A DNA stretch of 64,000 nt, from positions 334,764 through 398,763 of the forward strand of contig VIEA01000002.1 of the NCBI GenBank assembly GCA_008087055.1. The letters are read 5' to 3'. Made by a program: the position numbers and the translations under genes. Every line of letters begins with the position of its first letter. Within the stretch, counting starts at the first letter, position 1. Below, one piece after another: positions 17,824-27,316 of the stretch. The notes beneath the pieces were generated by a model. That model was not told the DNA's origin, did not search any database, and saw only the letters and a list, made by a program, of their open reading frames with translations. Source of the stretch: Gammaproteobacteria bacterium LSUCC0096. GTDB lineage: Bacteria > Pseudomonadota > Gammaproteobacteria > Pseudomonadales > Litorivicinaceae.

Positions 17824-19100
17824 GCGTTTTCGCGTTCGACCGCTCGGTAACCGATATCAGTACGATACTCAGCGCCTTCAAATTGCACTGTTTTCAAACG
17901 CTCATATGCTTTGCCTTGAGCTTCAGTAACGCCAGATCCCAGCGCTGTGACACAAAGCACTCGACCGCCTGATGTGACTGGTTGGTCGCCATTCATTGAA
18001 GTTCCGGCATGGAAGACCTTGGTGTCTGCAATATCCTGACCCAGATTGATTGCCGCTCCTTTGGGATAGTCGCTAGGGTAGCCGGGTGCTGCCATGACAA
18101 TGCCTAATGCAGCACGCGAATCCCAGAGTGCGATTTGATCGCCCAAGCTTCCATGGCAGGCCGCTTCGATCAGATCGAGCAAATCGCTTTTTAAGCGGAA
18201 CAGAATCGGTTGTGTTTCAGGATCCCCAAAGCGGCAGTTGTATTCGAGTACTTTGGGCGTGCCGTCAGCAGTGACCATAATCCCGGCATACAGGAATCCC
18301 CTATATCGCAGTCCATCTGCCGCTAGGCCGTGGATTGTCGGTTGGATCACTTCTGTCATAATGCGGTTATGGCACAGTTGGTCGACGACTGGGGCTGGGG
18401 AATACGCACCCATGCCACCTGTGTTTGGGCCGGTGTCCCCATCATAGGCTGCTTTATGATCTTGTGATGATGCCAGTGGCAACACGTCTGTCCCATCAAC
18501 CATCACAATGAAGCTTGCTTCTTCACCAGTTAAGAACTCTTCAATAACGACTCGACTTCCTGCTTCACCGAACTGGTTACCTTGAAGCATGTCTTTGACA
18601 GCTGATTTCGCCTCATCCAGCGTTTCTGCGAGGATCACGCCTTTACCGGCAGCCAAACCATCGGCTTTAACCACAATTGGGGCGCCGACTTTTTCGAGAT
18701 AGGCCAGTGCTTGGTCGACATCAGTAAAGGTGCCGTAGGCCGCCGTCGGAATATTGTGACGTTTTAAAAATTCTTTGGTAAACGCCTTAGATCCCTCGAG
18801 TTGCGCGCAATCAGCGCGAGGACCGAAACAACGAAGACCCTTTGCCTCAAAGCGGTCGACAATGCCATCTACAAGCGGGGCTTCTGGACCGACTACGGTG
18901 TAGTCGATAGCATTGTTTTCTGCGAACGCAACCAGACCATCTAGATCGGAGACAGCTAGATCAATGTTGGTCACATTGTCTTCAAGAGCTGTACCGGCAT
19001 TTCCTGGCGCGACAAATACTTCTGTCACTCGAGTAGATTGCGCGAGTTTCCAAGCAATAGCATGTTCGCGGCCACCGCCGCCAATAACAAGAACTTTCAT
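17820..19100 (-). CDS. purD: Phosphoribosylamine-glycine ligase
   Basis: PurD is the ATP-grasp enzyme making glycinamide ribonucleotide in purine synthesis. The 426-residue protein begins MKVLVIGGGGREHA and contains the ATP-grasp segments IVVKADGLAAGKGV and EEFLTGEEASFIV and the catalytic FGDPETQ. The ATG at 19100 has AAGGA upstream; a TTG two codons earlier is less likely. It lies 9 bases after purH, the usual purHD operon, and meets sfsA tail to tail with overlapping stops. Confidence 0.97.
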   Translation of the reverse strand: MKVLVIGGGGREHAIAWKLAQSTRVTEVFVAPGNAGTALEDNVTNIDLAVSDLDGLVAFAENNAIDYTVVGPEAPLVDGIVDRFEAKGLRCFGPRADCAQLEGSKAFTKEFLKRHNIPTAAYGTFTDVDQALAYLEKVGAPIVVKADGLAAGKGVILAETLDEAKSAVKDMLQGNQFGEAGSRVVIEEFLTGEEASFIVMVDGTDVLPLASSQDHKAAYDGDTGPNTGGMGAYSPAPVVDQLCHNRIMTEVIQPTIHGLAADGLRYRGFLYAGIMVTADGTPKVLEYNCRFGDPETQPILFRLKSDLLDLIEAACHGSLGDQIALWDSRAALGIVMAAPGYPSDYPKGAAINLGQDIADTKVFHAGTSMNGDQPVTSGGRVLCVTALGSGVTEAQGKAYERLKTVQFEGAEYRTDIGYRAVERENA

Positions 19101-19109
19101 TATCAATCC

Positions 19110-20672
19110 TTAATGTCGGAAGTGACGCATTCCGGTGAAGACCATTGCGATACCATGTTCGTTGGCAGCTCCGATGACCTCGTCATCACGAATTGATCCG
19201 CCAGGCTGAATGACCGCCGCAATTCCAGCTTCAGCTGCCGCATCAATACCATCTCTGAAAGGAAAGAAGGCATCAGAGGCCATGACGCTACCGGCGACTT
19301 CTAGATTCGCATCTTGAGCCTTGATCGCAGCGATTCGAGCTGAATACACGCGACTCATTTGGCCAGCACCCACACCAATCGTTTGATTATTTTTGGCATA
19401 AATAATCGCATTGGATTTCACGAATTTTGCGACCTTCCATGCAAATAAAAGATCCGCCATTTGTACTGATGTTGGTTTGGTGTCTGTGACGCATGTGAGT
19501 TCAGATTCTGTTCTCGATCCTGTGTCGGTGTCTTGAATAAGCAGTCCACCCTGAACACGACGATAATCTGGCTGCGATGGGATTTGATCGAGCGAACCAA
19601 CGGTCAACAAGCGAACAGATGGCTTTTTCTCAAACAGTTCAACCACGCCTTGCTCGACGCCTGGAGCGATGATGACCTCGACGAATTGGCGTTCCAAAAT
19701 TCGATCTGCTGTTTTTGAATCGAGTGAGCGGTTAAAAGCAATAATTCCGCCAAATGCACTGGTTGGATCTGTTTCAAATGCTTTTTCATAAGCATCAAGA
19801 ATTGAACCTTCGACTGCAACACCACATGGGTTCGCGTGTTTTACGATAACGCATGCGGGGGCCTCGAACTGGCGAACACATTCGAGAGCTGCATCGGTAT
19901 CTGCGATGTTGTTAAAGGAGAGAGCTTTCCCTGCAAGCTGCTGCGATGTTCCGACAGATGATCCAATAACGCTTGGGTCGCGATAAAATGCTGCGGACTG
20001 GTGTGGGTTTTCTCCATAACGCAAGACTGAGTCGCGTTCGAAGTGCATAAATAATTTTTCTGGATATTGAGCCGATTCGTTATCGCGTCCCAGATAATTG
20101 GCAATTGCTCCGTCATATTCAGCCGTATGCTGGAAGGCAGCTTTAGCAAGTTGCTTCCTCGTCTCAAGCGATAGTCCTCCCGCTTGAAGCTCAGACAAGA
20201 CTGTTTGGTATTGCAGCGGTGAAGTCACAATCCCGACAAATTGATGATTCTTGGCAGCTGAACGAACCATCGCCGGGCCGCCGATATCAATATTTTCGAT
20301 CGCGTCTTCGTGAGTTTTAGCAGGGTCCGCAATCGTTTCTCGGAACGGGTAAAGATTCACACAAACGAGATCGATTGCTTCGATTCCGTGTTCCGCCATG
20401 ATCCCTTGGTCTTGGTCACGACGACCGAGTATTCCGCCATGAATTTTTGGATGAAGTGTTTTGACACGGCCATCCATCATTTCAGGAAATTCAGTGACAG
20501 AGGACACTTCAATTGCTGGTAGGCCTGCGTCCTGAAGTGTGCGGAATGTACCGCCGGTGGATACCAACTGAACACCAAGATCGTTAAGACCTCGAGCAAA
20601 GTCCAATAAGTCTGTTTTGTCTGAGACACTGAGAAGTGCTCGACGCACCTGAATCGAATCGGTGGCTGGCAT
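19110..20672 (-). CDS. purH: Bifunctional AICAR transformylase / IMP cyclohydrolase
   Basis: PurH performs the last two steps of IMP synthesis. The 520-residue protein has the N-terminal methylglyoxal-synthase-like cyclohydrolase domain ([37 protein letters not shown]) and the C-terminal transformylase domain with KHANPCG and the FKSNAI-like [14 protein letters not shown] site lies 10 bases before the ATG. It is transcribed with purD and sits downstream of dusB-fis. Confidence 0.98.
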   Translation of the reverse strand: MPATDSIQVRRALLSVSDKTDLLDFARGLNDLGVQLVSTGGTFRTLQDAGLPAIEVSSVTEFPEMMDGRVKTLHPKIHGGILGRRDQDQGIMAEHGIEAIDLVCVNLYPFRETIADPAKTHEDAIENIDIGGPAMVRSAAKNHQFVGIVTSPLQYQTVLSELQAGGLSLETRKQLAKAAFQHTAEYDGAIANYLGRDNESAQYPEKLFMHFERDSVLRYGENPHQSAAFYRDPSVIGSSVGTSQQLAGKALSFNNIADTDAALECVRQFEAPACVIVKHANPCGVAVEGSILDAYEKAFETDPTSAFGGIIAFNRSLDSKTADRILERQFVEVIIAPGVEQGVVELFEKKPSVRLLTVGSLDQIPSQPDYRRVQGGLLIQDTDTGSRTESELTCVTDTKPTSVQMADLLFAWKVAKFVKSNAIIYAKNNQTIGVGAGQMSRVYSARIAAIKAQDANLEVAGSVMASDAFFPFRDGIDAAAEAGIAAVIQPGGSIRDDEVIGAANEHGIAMVFTGMRHFRH

Positions 20673-20703
20673 CCTTTTAAGACCTCCCTGAAAAAAGGCG
20701 GCA

Positions 20704-20712
20704 AGTATACCA
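20704..20712 (-). promoter_or_regulatory. Extended -10 promoter candidate for purHD
   Basis: Read leftward, TGGTATACT has TATACT (20709-20704) preceded by TGG, the extended -10 pattern. There is no good -35. It lies in the 54-base gap between fis and purH, so purHD could be expressed separately from dusB-fis. Confidence 0.4.
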
Positions 20713-20726
20713 GTGTCTTGAGCAGT

Positions 20727-20954
20727 CTAGGAGAGTAAACCGAACAGTTTCATGCGGGTACGTAAAGTTCCCCGACTGATGCCAAGCATCTCAGCTGCTT
20801 TCGATTGGTTGTTGTTGCTTTGTTGAAGAGCTGCTTCGAGTAACGCATGTTCCACTTGGCCGACAACGAGTTCGTATAGGCCTTGTGGAATCTCCCCATC
20901 AAGCTCTTCGAAATACTGGTCGATATGCTTTCTAACCAGTTCTTTCAATCCCAT
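20727..20954 (-). CDS. fis: DNA-binding protein Fis
   Basis: Fis is a nucleoid-associated factor that bends DNA and activates stable RNA promoters. This is a 75-residue form with a C-terminal helix-turn-helix NQSKAAEMLGISRGTLRTRM; the N-terminal arm is shorter than the 98-residue E. coli protein, which is normal for Pseudomonas-type Fis. The gene overlaps the end of dusB by 23 bases, so translation is probably coupled, as in the classical dusB-fis operon. Confidence 0.95.
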   Translation of the reverse strand: MGLKELVRKHIDQYFEELDGEIPQGLYELVVGQVEHALLEAALQQSNNNQSKAAEMLGISRGTLRTRMKLFGLLS

Positions 20955-21921
20955 CGCGGAGTCCTCCTCCGTCTATTAATTCTTTAAATTGTTGGTACTG
21001 AACATCAGGATCAACAATAGAATGTAATTGTGACCATGCTTCGGCCCCATTTGCAAATCGTTTTAAAAACCATTGCATATGTTTTCGAGCCATTTTGACA
21101 CCAGTTCTTTCACCGTAAAACAGTTGGATCTCTCGAATCAGTTCGGCCATGGTTGCAATCTGAATATCGATAGTGGGCCGAGTTAATGAGCCACCATTCA
21201 GTTCGGTCGCAATAATTCCGGGCAGCCATGGATCACCTTGGGTTCCGCGACCGATCATGACGGCATCTGCGCCAGTGATTGATAGCACTTCACGTGCTTT
21301 CTCAGTCGATGTGATATCGCCATTTGCGATCAAAGGGATTTTGATCGCCTCGCGTGTCCTTTGAATGGTGTCGTATTCGGCATCGCCTTTGTACATATCG
21401 CAACGAGTTCTGCCGTGCATGGTGACTGCTTGAAGACCAAGGTCTTCGGCCATTTTTGCGATCACTGGACCATTTTTTGATAAATGGTCCCAGCCCGTTC
21501 TCATTTTGACGGTGACAGGGATTTGTACAGCGTTCACCACCTGGCGAAAAATCTCTGCACAAAGTGCTTCGTCGCGCATCAATGCCGAGCCAGCCGCTTT
21601 TTTTAAGACTTTTTTTGCCGGGCAGCCGAGGTTGATATCTATGATATCCGCTCCACGTTCTTCGTTAGCACGAGCGGCCTTGGCCATCATCTGGGGATCG
21701 TAGCCTGCAATTTGTACGCTAATTGGACCGGGCTCATTTTGAATATCGAGTCGTCGGTCACTCTTTTTTGTGTCCCAAAGGCTCGTATCTGAATGAATCA
21801 TTTCGGAAATCGCCATACCTGCGCCGAGCGTTCGGCATAGCACGCGAACAGGGCGATCAGTCACGCCGGCCATGGGTGCGAGCCAAACAGGGTTATCAAA
21901 CTGATGTGACCCGATAAGCAA
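20932..21921 (-). CDS. dusB: tRNA dihydrouridine synthase DusB
   Basis: DusB is a flavin enzyme that reduces uridines of the tRNA D-loop. The 329-residue protein has APMAGVTDRPVR, the catalytic Cys in NLGCPAKK, VTMHGRTR and GRGTQGDPW. The apparent start is TTG at 21921, five bases after the prmA stop, with no strong ribosome site; the N-terminus IGSHQFDNPVWLAPMAG aligns with the family, so the start is unlikely to be far off. It is followed by fis. Confidence 0.95.
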   Translation of the reverse strand: MLIGSHQFDNPVWLAPMAGVTDRPVRVLCRTLGAGMAISEMIHSDTSLWDTKKSDRRLDIQNEPGPISVQIAGYDPQMMAKAARANEERGADIIDINLGCPAKKVLKKAAGSALMRDEALCAEIFRQVVNAVQIPVTVKMRTGWDHLSKNGPVIAKMAEDLGLQAVTMHGRTRCDMYKGDAEYDTIQRTREAIKIPLIANGDITSTEKAREVLSITGADAVMIGRGTQGDPWLPGIIATELNGGSLTRPTIDIQIATMAELIREIQLFYGERTGVKMARKHMQWFLKRFANGAEAWSQLHSIVDPDVQYQQFKELIDGGGLRDGIERTG

Positions 21922-21926
21922 AGCGA

Positions 21927-22811
21927 TTACTCTGCTTTGGTTCCGGAAAGACGGGTCCAGCCTTCTTTTGATACGTCAGTATCAAATTCGATCGCTGGAT
22001 AGGCAGCTTTCACTTGGTCAGCCTGTTCATCAAGCAGGCCAGCCATCACAATTTTTCCGCCCGCTCGAGTGAGGTTAGTGAGTGTGCTCGCAAGCTCAAT
22101 CAATGGATTCGCAAGAATATTGGCGACCACAACATCATAAGTACAGTTCGGAATCTGAGCAGGCAGTAGTGTCTCCATAACCAAATCATTCAGACTTGCA
22201 TTATGTTCGGTGGCGATGAGCGCTTGTGGATCGATATCAAGCCCGCTTACTTTGCTTGCACCCAGGCAACCTGCTGCAACGCCCAGGATTCCTGATCCGC
22301 AACCAAAATCCATGACTGTTTGGTTTGAGAGATCGTGAGTACTGAGCCATTCGAGGCACAACTGGGTTGTCGGATGCATACCGGTACCAAAGGCGAGGCC
22401 GGGATCCAAATTCAGTACAGTGAGATTTGGTGGGGGTGGGTCGTTGTTCCAAGATGGTTTAACCCAGAATCCGCCAATTTGGAGTGGTTTAAACTGATCA
22501 AGTGATGCTTTGACCCAGTCTTGATCTAGAAGTGGCGTCAGTTCTTGCGGTAGTTCGATCAGGACGTTGGCGCGTTGAAAATAGGTTGCAAGATCTTCGA
22601 GAATTTCAGAGTCAGGTCTTTCATCATAGAACAATGCTTGAACCTGGGTCTGAGGCCATACTGGATGGCTTCCCACTGGCGGTTCGAATATCGGTGTATC
22701 ACCGTCGTCGACAAGAGTGACTGCTTGGGCATCTGCTAAAAACAAGAGCTCCTCTAGGAGCTCGACTTGGTTACCGGCGGCTAGAACCGTCAGCTGCCGA
22801 AATGCGGTCAT
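21927..22811 (-). CDS. prmA: Ribosomal protein L11 methyltransferase
   Basis: PrmA trimethylates L11 at several lysine residues. The 294-residue protein has an N-terminal L11-recognition domain, then the SAM-binding motif [22 protein letters not shown] and the catalytic-site block [14 protein letters not shown]. Its ATG overlaps the accC stop by four bases (ATGA), and dusB follows after 5 bases, the standard accC-prmA-dusB-fis order. Confidence 0.96.
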   Translation of the reverse strand: MTAFRQLTVLAAGNQVELLEELLFLADAQAVTLVDDGDTPIFEPPVGSHPVWPQTQVQALFYDERPDSEILEDLATYFQRANVLIELPQELTPLLDQDWVKASLDQFKPLQIGGFWVKPSWNNDPPPPNLTVLNLDPGLAFGTGMHPTTQLCLEWLSTHDLSNQTVMDFGCGSGILGVAAGCLGASKVSGLDIDPQALIATEHNASLNDLVMETLLPAQIPNCTYDVVVANILANPLIELASTLTNLTRAGGKIVMAGLLDEQADQVKAAYPAIEFDTDVSKEGWTRLSGTKAE

Positions 22812-24151
22812 GACAGCCCTAATTTTTTCTCAAGGTAGTGAATGCTTACCGGGCCATTCAAAAATGTCGCGTCAGTGACAATGTCGCGTTGCAGTGGAAT
22901 ATTGGTTTGGATGCCATCAATCAGCGATTCCGACAACGCAATTTCCATGCGTTTCAACGCTTCCTCTCGTGTTGCTCCATGCGTGATAAATTTGGCAATC
23001 ATTGAGTCGTAATGTGGCGGGACGGCGTAACCTGAGTATATATGCGAGTCGACACGAACGCCGGGTCCACCAGGTGGATGATAACGAGAAATTAACCCGG
23101 GGCTTGGTAGAAACGTAGTTGGGTTTTCTGCGTTGATACGGCATTCAATCGCGTGTCCGTTCAGTTTGATTTGGTCTTGTGTGACTGATAATGGATTGCC
23201 GGCAGCGACTGAAATTTGTTCACGGATGATGTCGATCCCAGTCACCATTTCGCTTACAGGATGTTCGACCTGTACACGCGTATTCATCTCGATGAAGTAG
23301 AAACTACCGTCTTCATACAAGAATTCAAATGTGCCGGCGCCGACATATCCCATGTTCTTACATGCCGTTACACAGGCTTCAAGAACCTGAGCGCGCGCTT
23401 CAGGGTCAACTCCTGGTGCTGGAGCTTCTTCCAATACCTTTTGATGTCGGCGTTGAAGTGAGCAATCACGATCGTAAAGATGGATCGCATTACCATGCTT
23501 ATCAGCTAATACTTGAACTTCAACATGGCGCGGTTTTTCGAGAAATTTTTCGAGATAGACAGTTGCGTCTCCGAAGGCTGCTTTTGCCTCGGACTGCGTG
23601 ATTTGGATCGAACTCAATAGGTTGGATTCGGTATGAACGACTCGCATACCGCGGCCACCACCGCCTGCGGCTGCTTTTACAATGACTGGGAATCCAATTT
23701 CATTTGCGATTTTGAGATTTTTCGCATCATCATCACCGAGCGGTCCGTTTGAACCAGGCACTGTGGGCACATTCGCTGCTTGCATCGCTTCAATCGCTGC
23801 AACTTTATTTCCCATCAATCGGATGGTTGCCGCGGATGGACCGATGAAGGTGAAGCCTGACTGTTCAACGCGTTCCGCAAAATCGGCATTTTCAGCCAAA
23901 AATCCATAACCGGGGTGGATTGCTTGTGCGTCAGTGACCTCGGCAGCCGCGATGATTGCGGGGACGTTTAGGTAGCTTTGATTTGATGGATTTGGGCCGA
24001 TGCATACGGTTTCGTCTGCGAGCTTGACGTGCTTTAAGTCTCTATCGCATACCGAGTGCACAGCGACTGTGCGAATACCGAGCTGGCGGCACGCCCTTAA
24101 AATGCGGAGTGCAATTTCTCCGCGGTTAGCGATGACGATTTTTTCAAACAT
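22808..24151 (-). CDS. accC: Acetyl-CoA carboxylase, biotin carboxylase subunit
   Basis: AccC carboxylates the biotin of AccB with bicarbonate and ATP, the first half-reaction of fatty acid synthesis. The 447-residue protein starts [17 protein letters not shown] and contains the Gly-rich ATP-grasp loop [24 protein letters not shown] and the lysine/glutamate active-site blocks. The ATG at 24151 is preferred over a TTG four codons upstream that would overlap accB. It lies 4 bases after accB. Confidence 0.98.
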   Translation of the reverse strand: MFEKIVIANRGEIALRILRACRQLGIRTVAVHSVCDRDLKHVKLADETVCIGPNPSNQSYLNVPAIIAAAEVTDAQAIHPGYGFLAENADFAERVEQSGFTFIGPSAATIRLMGNKVAAIEAMQAANVPTVPGSNGPLGDDDAKNLKIANEIGFPVIVKAAAGGGGRGMRVVHTESNLLSSIQITQSEAKAAFGDATVYLEKFLEKPRHVEVQVLADKHGNAIHLYDRDCSLQRRHQKVLEEAPAPGVDPEARAQVLEACVTACKNMGYVGAGTFEFLYEDGSFYFIEMNTRVQVEHPVSEMVTGIDIIREQISVAAGNPLSVTQDQIKLNGHAIECRINAENPTTFLPSPGLISRYHPPGGPGVRVDSHIYSGYAVPPHYDSMIAKFITHGATREEALKRMEIALSESLIDGIQTNIPLQRDIVTDATFLNGPVSIHYLEKKLGLS

Positions 24152-24155
24152 GGAA

Positions 24156-24611
24156 TTATCCAATCACGACCAGTGGCTGGTCGAACTCGACGGCATCACC
24201 GTCATCAACAAGAATCGCTAAGACCTTCCCAGATGCATCGGCTTCGATTTGATTCATCATCTTCATCGCTTCAACAATGCACAGTGTATCGCCTTGTTTG
24301 ACTTCGCTGCCGACTTCGATAAAAGCGGCTGCATCCGGTGATGGTGAGCGATAGAAGGTGCCAACCATCGGCGATTTGACCTGGTGCCCGGCCGGAGCCT
24401 TGACTCCAGATGACTCATCAGCAATTGGCTGAGGAGCGGCTTGTGGCGCAGCGATCGCCTGAGGAGCAGCCATCTGCGGCGTTTGAACCACGACTTGATT
24501 GGTGCTGCCGCGGGTGATGCGGACGCTTTCTTCACCTTCTGAAATTTCAATCTCAGCGACGTCTGTGTCGTGTAGGAGTTCGATCAGTTTCTTGATCTTA
24601 CGAATATCCAT
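24156..24611 (-). CDS. accB: Biotin carboxyl carrier protein of acetyl-CoA carboxylase
   Basis: AccB carries biotin on the Lys of EAMKMMN (residue about 117) in its C-terminal biotinyl domain; the N-terminal part has the usual helical start [13 protein letters not shown] and an Ala/Pro/Gln-rich linker between about 45 and 70. The 151-residue length is normal. It is the first subunit gene of accBC, downstream of aroQ by 9 bases. Confidence 0.97.
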   Translation of the reverse strand: MDIRKIKKLIELLHDTDVAEIEISEGEESVRITRGSTNQVVVQTPQMAAPQAIAAPQAAPQPIADESSGVKAPAGHQVKSPMVGTFYRSPSPDAAAFIEVGSEVKQGDTLCIVEAMKMMNQIEADASGKVLAILVDDGDAVEFDQPLVVIG

Positions 24612-24620
24612 AATCCAATT

Positions 24621-25058
24621 TTAGCCTTTTAAATGTTGATTCAGTGTTTCTAGGGCAAACGTGTACCCCTGCATTCCGCAGCCCGCAATGACTGCGAGCG
24701 CGATATCAGAAAAATACGAATGGTGACGAAAAGCCTCGCGTGCATGGACGTTCGAAATATGCACTTCAATGAAGGGGGCGGTTACGGCACTAAGTGCATC
24801 ACGAATAGCGACACTTGTATGCGTCCATGCGCCAGGATTGATGACAATCCCGTCGACCGGCTGGTCCATTAATTGGTGGATGCGATCAATCATCGCGCCT
24901 TCATGATTACTCTGGTAGAACTCGAGGTGCATGCCTGTTGGCGCGCTCGCTATGAGTTCATTTTCGAGGTCTTGCAGGGTGGTCGAGCCGTAGACATCGG
25001 GCTCTCGTTGTCCGAGCAAATTCAGATTTGGACCGTTGAGCACCAGTATCTTGGTCAT
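24621..25058 (-). CDS. aroQ: 3-dehydroquinate dehydratase, type II
   Basis: AroQ dehydrates 3-dehydroquinate to 3-dehydroshikimate in aromatic amino acid synthesis. The 145-residue protein has [17 protein letters not shown], which carries the catalytic Arg and Tyr, the QSNHEG substrate loop and the His of [10 protein letters not shown]. It precedes accBC, as in Pseudomonas. The start ATG has a weak ribosome site. Confidence 0.97.
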   Translation of the reverse strand: MTKILVLNGPNLNLLGQREPDVYGSTTLQDLENELIASAPTGMHLEFYQSNHEGAMIDRIHQLMDQPVDGIVINPGAWTHTSVAIRDALSAVTAPFIEVHISNVHAREAFRHHSYFSDIALAVIAGCGMQGYTFALETLNQHLKG

Positions 25059-25102
25059 AAAATCACCGCAAATTCGTGAAACTTGCGGCTATTTTGCGCG
25101 AT

Positions 25103-25519
25103 TTAACGTGAAAATGACAGTTCTGTTTGTTGTGGCGGGTAGCAAAACCCAATATCCGCACAGCCTTGATAGGTTAAAACCATGACATCGGGTGCGTTAG
25201 AGACCGTCATGCGCAGACGCTTTTTGTGAATCGGCGTTGGTCCAAGAAGCGGATCGTCATACATTTCAGATGCAGATCGCGTTGTTTCTAAGATATCGCC
25301 TGCATCGTTTTGAACGATTGTACGTTCATCGTATAGGTATGTGCCTTCTGCAATTGTGATTTCGATAATGTCAGCTTGTGGTTGCGAGACAACAAATGCT
25401 TGTTCTGGTGGCAAAAGGTCTGGAGCGCCAAAACTTGAACCAAACGATCCTTGCGCTTCAGCAAGCACAGATCCGAAAAAACAGGTTGCTACAATAAAAC
25501 TTGAGATAACGCGTTGCAC
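25103..25519 (-). CDS. Stand-alone DsbD N-terminal (alpha) domain protein
   Basis: Predicted periplasmic protein of 138 residues: a signal peptide (MQRVISSFIVATCFFGSVLAEAQ) followed by one domain matching the N-terminal domain of DsbD, including QGCADIGFCYPP with the two redox Cys spaced six apart. In full-length DsbD this domain receives electrons from the membrane domain and passes them to DsbC/DsbG and cytochrome maturation proteins. Here the eight-helix and thioredoxin domains are absent: the frame simply stops after the domain, and aroQ follows. GTG 25519 is the start, with GGGAGG 6 bases upstream. Full dsbD lies at this site in Pseudomonas. Confidence 0.8.
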   Translation of the reverse strand: MQRVISSFIVATCFFGSVLAEAQGSFGSSFGAPDLLPPEQAFVVSQPQADIIEITIAEGTYLYDERTIVQNDAGDILETTRSASEMYDDPLLGPTPIHKKRLRMTVSNAPDVMVLTYQGCADIGFCYPPQQTELSFSR

Positions 25520-25587
25520 TGGTTTCCTCCCGTTGTCATATTGCACGATGATACTCCTTGTTCATTTGTTAGAGAAACGGATTAAGC

Positions 25588-26607
25588 ATGCTCGGATCTT
25601 TGAAACACCGCCTGGCCAATCTTGGTGGCCAATCGACATGGATCGCTGCTGGGGCGGGTGCCTTTGTATTGTATTTGCTCGGGGCGGTTTTGTTAGGGAT
25701 TCACTGGAGTCAGCCACCAGAGCAGCGTGGTGTTGAGGCTATCTTGACGACGACTGCGCCTGCTGATCAGAAACTGACGATAGGGAACGCAACGGTTGGT
25801 TCGTTGATTTTTATTACTGAGACCTTGCTTGATAAGCCCGGTGGATATTTATCCAATGACGTCACGCCACCCGGACTCTGGTTAGACAATATGCCGAATT
25901 GGGAGTTTGGAGCCCTGGTGCAAGCCCGTGATTTAGCGCGAGCTTTACGAAAAGACTTGTCACGCAGTCAGTCCCAGTCGACTGAGGATTCAGACTTGGT
26001 GGTGGCCGAACCTGCGTTGAACTACGACAGTAATAAATGGTTTCCGTCCGCTGAGTCGAGTTACCGTAAGGCGACAAAGTCCCTCAAGTCATATCAGATT
26101 CGTCTGGCCACGCCAGGTGAAAACGCTCAGCTTTATGCTCGCGCTGATAACTTGCGGAATTATTTGGCTGATGTTGAGACGCGCCTTGGCTCTCTGAGCC
26201 AAAGGCTCTCTGCAAGTGTCGGGCAGGCTCGATTTAATACTGATTTAGCGGGTGATCCGGCCGCAAATCAGTCGACGCTTGATGTGTCAGAGCGTGTCGT
26301 TAAAACGCCATGGCTAGAAATTGACGATGTTTTTTTTGAAGCGCGTGGGTCGGCTTGGGCACTTCTGCATATTTTGCGCGCGATTGAAAAAGATTTCGGT
26401 TCGGTTCTTGAGAACAAGAATGCGCGTGTATCGTTAAAGCAAGTGATTCGGGAACTTGAGGCTACTCAACAAACCGTCTGGTCGCCAATGATTTTGAACG
26501 GGTCTGGATTTGGTATTTTTGCCAACCATTCCTTGGTCATGGCAAGTTACATCTCAAGAGCGCACGCAGCCATCTCTGATCTGCGTGCACTATTGGCACA
26601 AGGCTAA
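25588..26607 (+). CDS. DUF2333 family membrane-anchored protein
   Basis: A 339-residue protein of unknown function, typical of DUF2333 proteins of gammaproteobacteria. An N-terminal transmembrane helix (about 19-41, WIAAGAGAFVLYLLGAVLLG) anchors a periplasmic, mostly helical domain; the conserved block GGYLSNDVTPPGLWLDNMPNW is visible near residue 84, and a long helical C-terminal part follows. No catalytic motif was recognised. The stop codon directly abuts the convergent ppa stop with no bases between. Confidence 0.85.
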   Translation: MLGSLKHRLANLGGQSTWIAAGAGAFVLYLLGAVLLGIHWSQPPEQRGVEAILTTTAPADQKLTIGNATVGSLIFITETLLDKPGGYLSNDVTPPGLWLDNMPNWEFGALVQARDLARALRKDLSRSQSQSTEDSDLVVAEPALNYDSNKWFPSAESSYRKATKSLKSYQIRLATPGENAQLYARADNLRNYLADVETRLGSLSQRLSASVGQARFNTDLAGDPAANQSTLDVSERVVKTPWLEIDDVFFEARGSAWALLHILRAIEKDFGSVLENKNARVSLKQVIRELEATQQTVWSPMILNGSGFGIFANHSLVMASYISRAHAAISDLRALLAQG

Positions 26608-27135
26608 TTATTTCTTTGCCGCTTCAACTGATGCAATTACTGCATCACGAGCTGCATCGGATCCGCGCCAGCCATCGACCTTGACCCACTTGCCTGCTTC
26701 AAGGTCTTTGTAGTTCTCAAAGAAATGTGCGATCTGGTCAAGAAGTAACGAGCCCAAGTCTTGTGGCTCTTTTACATCCTTATAGAGCGTGGTCAATTTA
26801 TCGTGTGGTACTGCCAGAACTTTTGAGTCGCGACCTGCTTCATCACTCATATCCAAGATGCCGATTGGACGCGCACGAATGATTGAACCTGGTTGAACTG
26901 GGTATGGAGTAACCACTAAGACATCGAGAGGATCGCCGTCATCCGCTAGAGTATTTGGCACATAGCCGTAGTTCGCTGGATAGAACATTGGAGTCGCCAT
27001 GAAACGGTCTACGAATACGGCATCGTATTCTTTTTCGATTTCATACTTAATTGGCGTTGAGTTCGCCGGGATTTCAATTGCGACATAAATGTCGTTTGGA
27101 ATGTCCTTTCCCGCAGGAATGTCATTGAAGCTCAT
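26608..27135 (-). CDS. ppa: Inorganic pyrophosphatase
   Basis: Soluble family I pyrophosphatase that hydrolyses PPi and drives biosynthetic reactions. The 175-residue protein has the metal-binding signature DGDPLDVLV, the Lys/Glu block [10 protein letters not shown] and the GWRG region near the C-terminus. A GAGGA ribosome site precedes the ATG. It is single-gene and convergent with the DUF2333 gene. Confidence 0.97.
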   Translation of the reverse strand: MSFNDIPAGKDIPNDIYVAIEIPANSTPIKYEIEKEYDAVFVDRFMATPMFYPANYGYVPNTLADDGDPLDVLVVTPYPVQPGSIIRARPIGILDMSDEAGRDSKVLAVPHDKLTTLYKDVKEPQDLGSLLLDQIAHFFENYKDLEAGKWVKVDGWRGSDAARDAVIASVEAAKK

Positions 27136-27316
27136 AAGGTCCTCAGATGGTTAGTAGATAAATAAGTGCACTTTCAAACGGCAAGTGTCCGGTGCTTTAG
27201 CCTCTATTTCAACCGATACGCGCATCGATCGCTATCGTGAAATGGTACAAGGTCGCTAATTGCTGTTTGCAGCGCGCAATGACACTATGAATTATCCGAG
27301 TAAGAGAGAGCGAACT

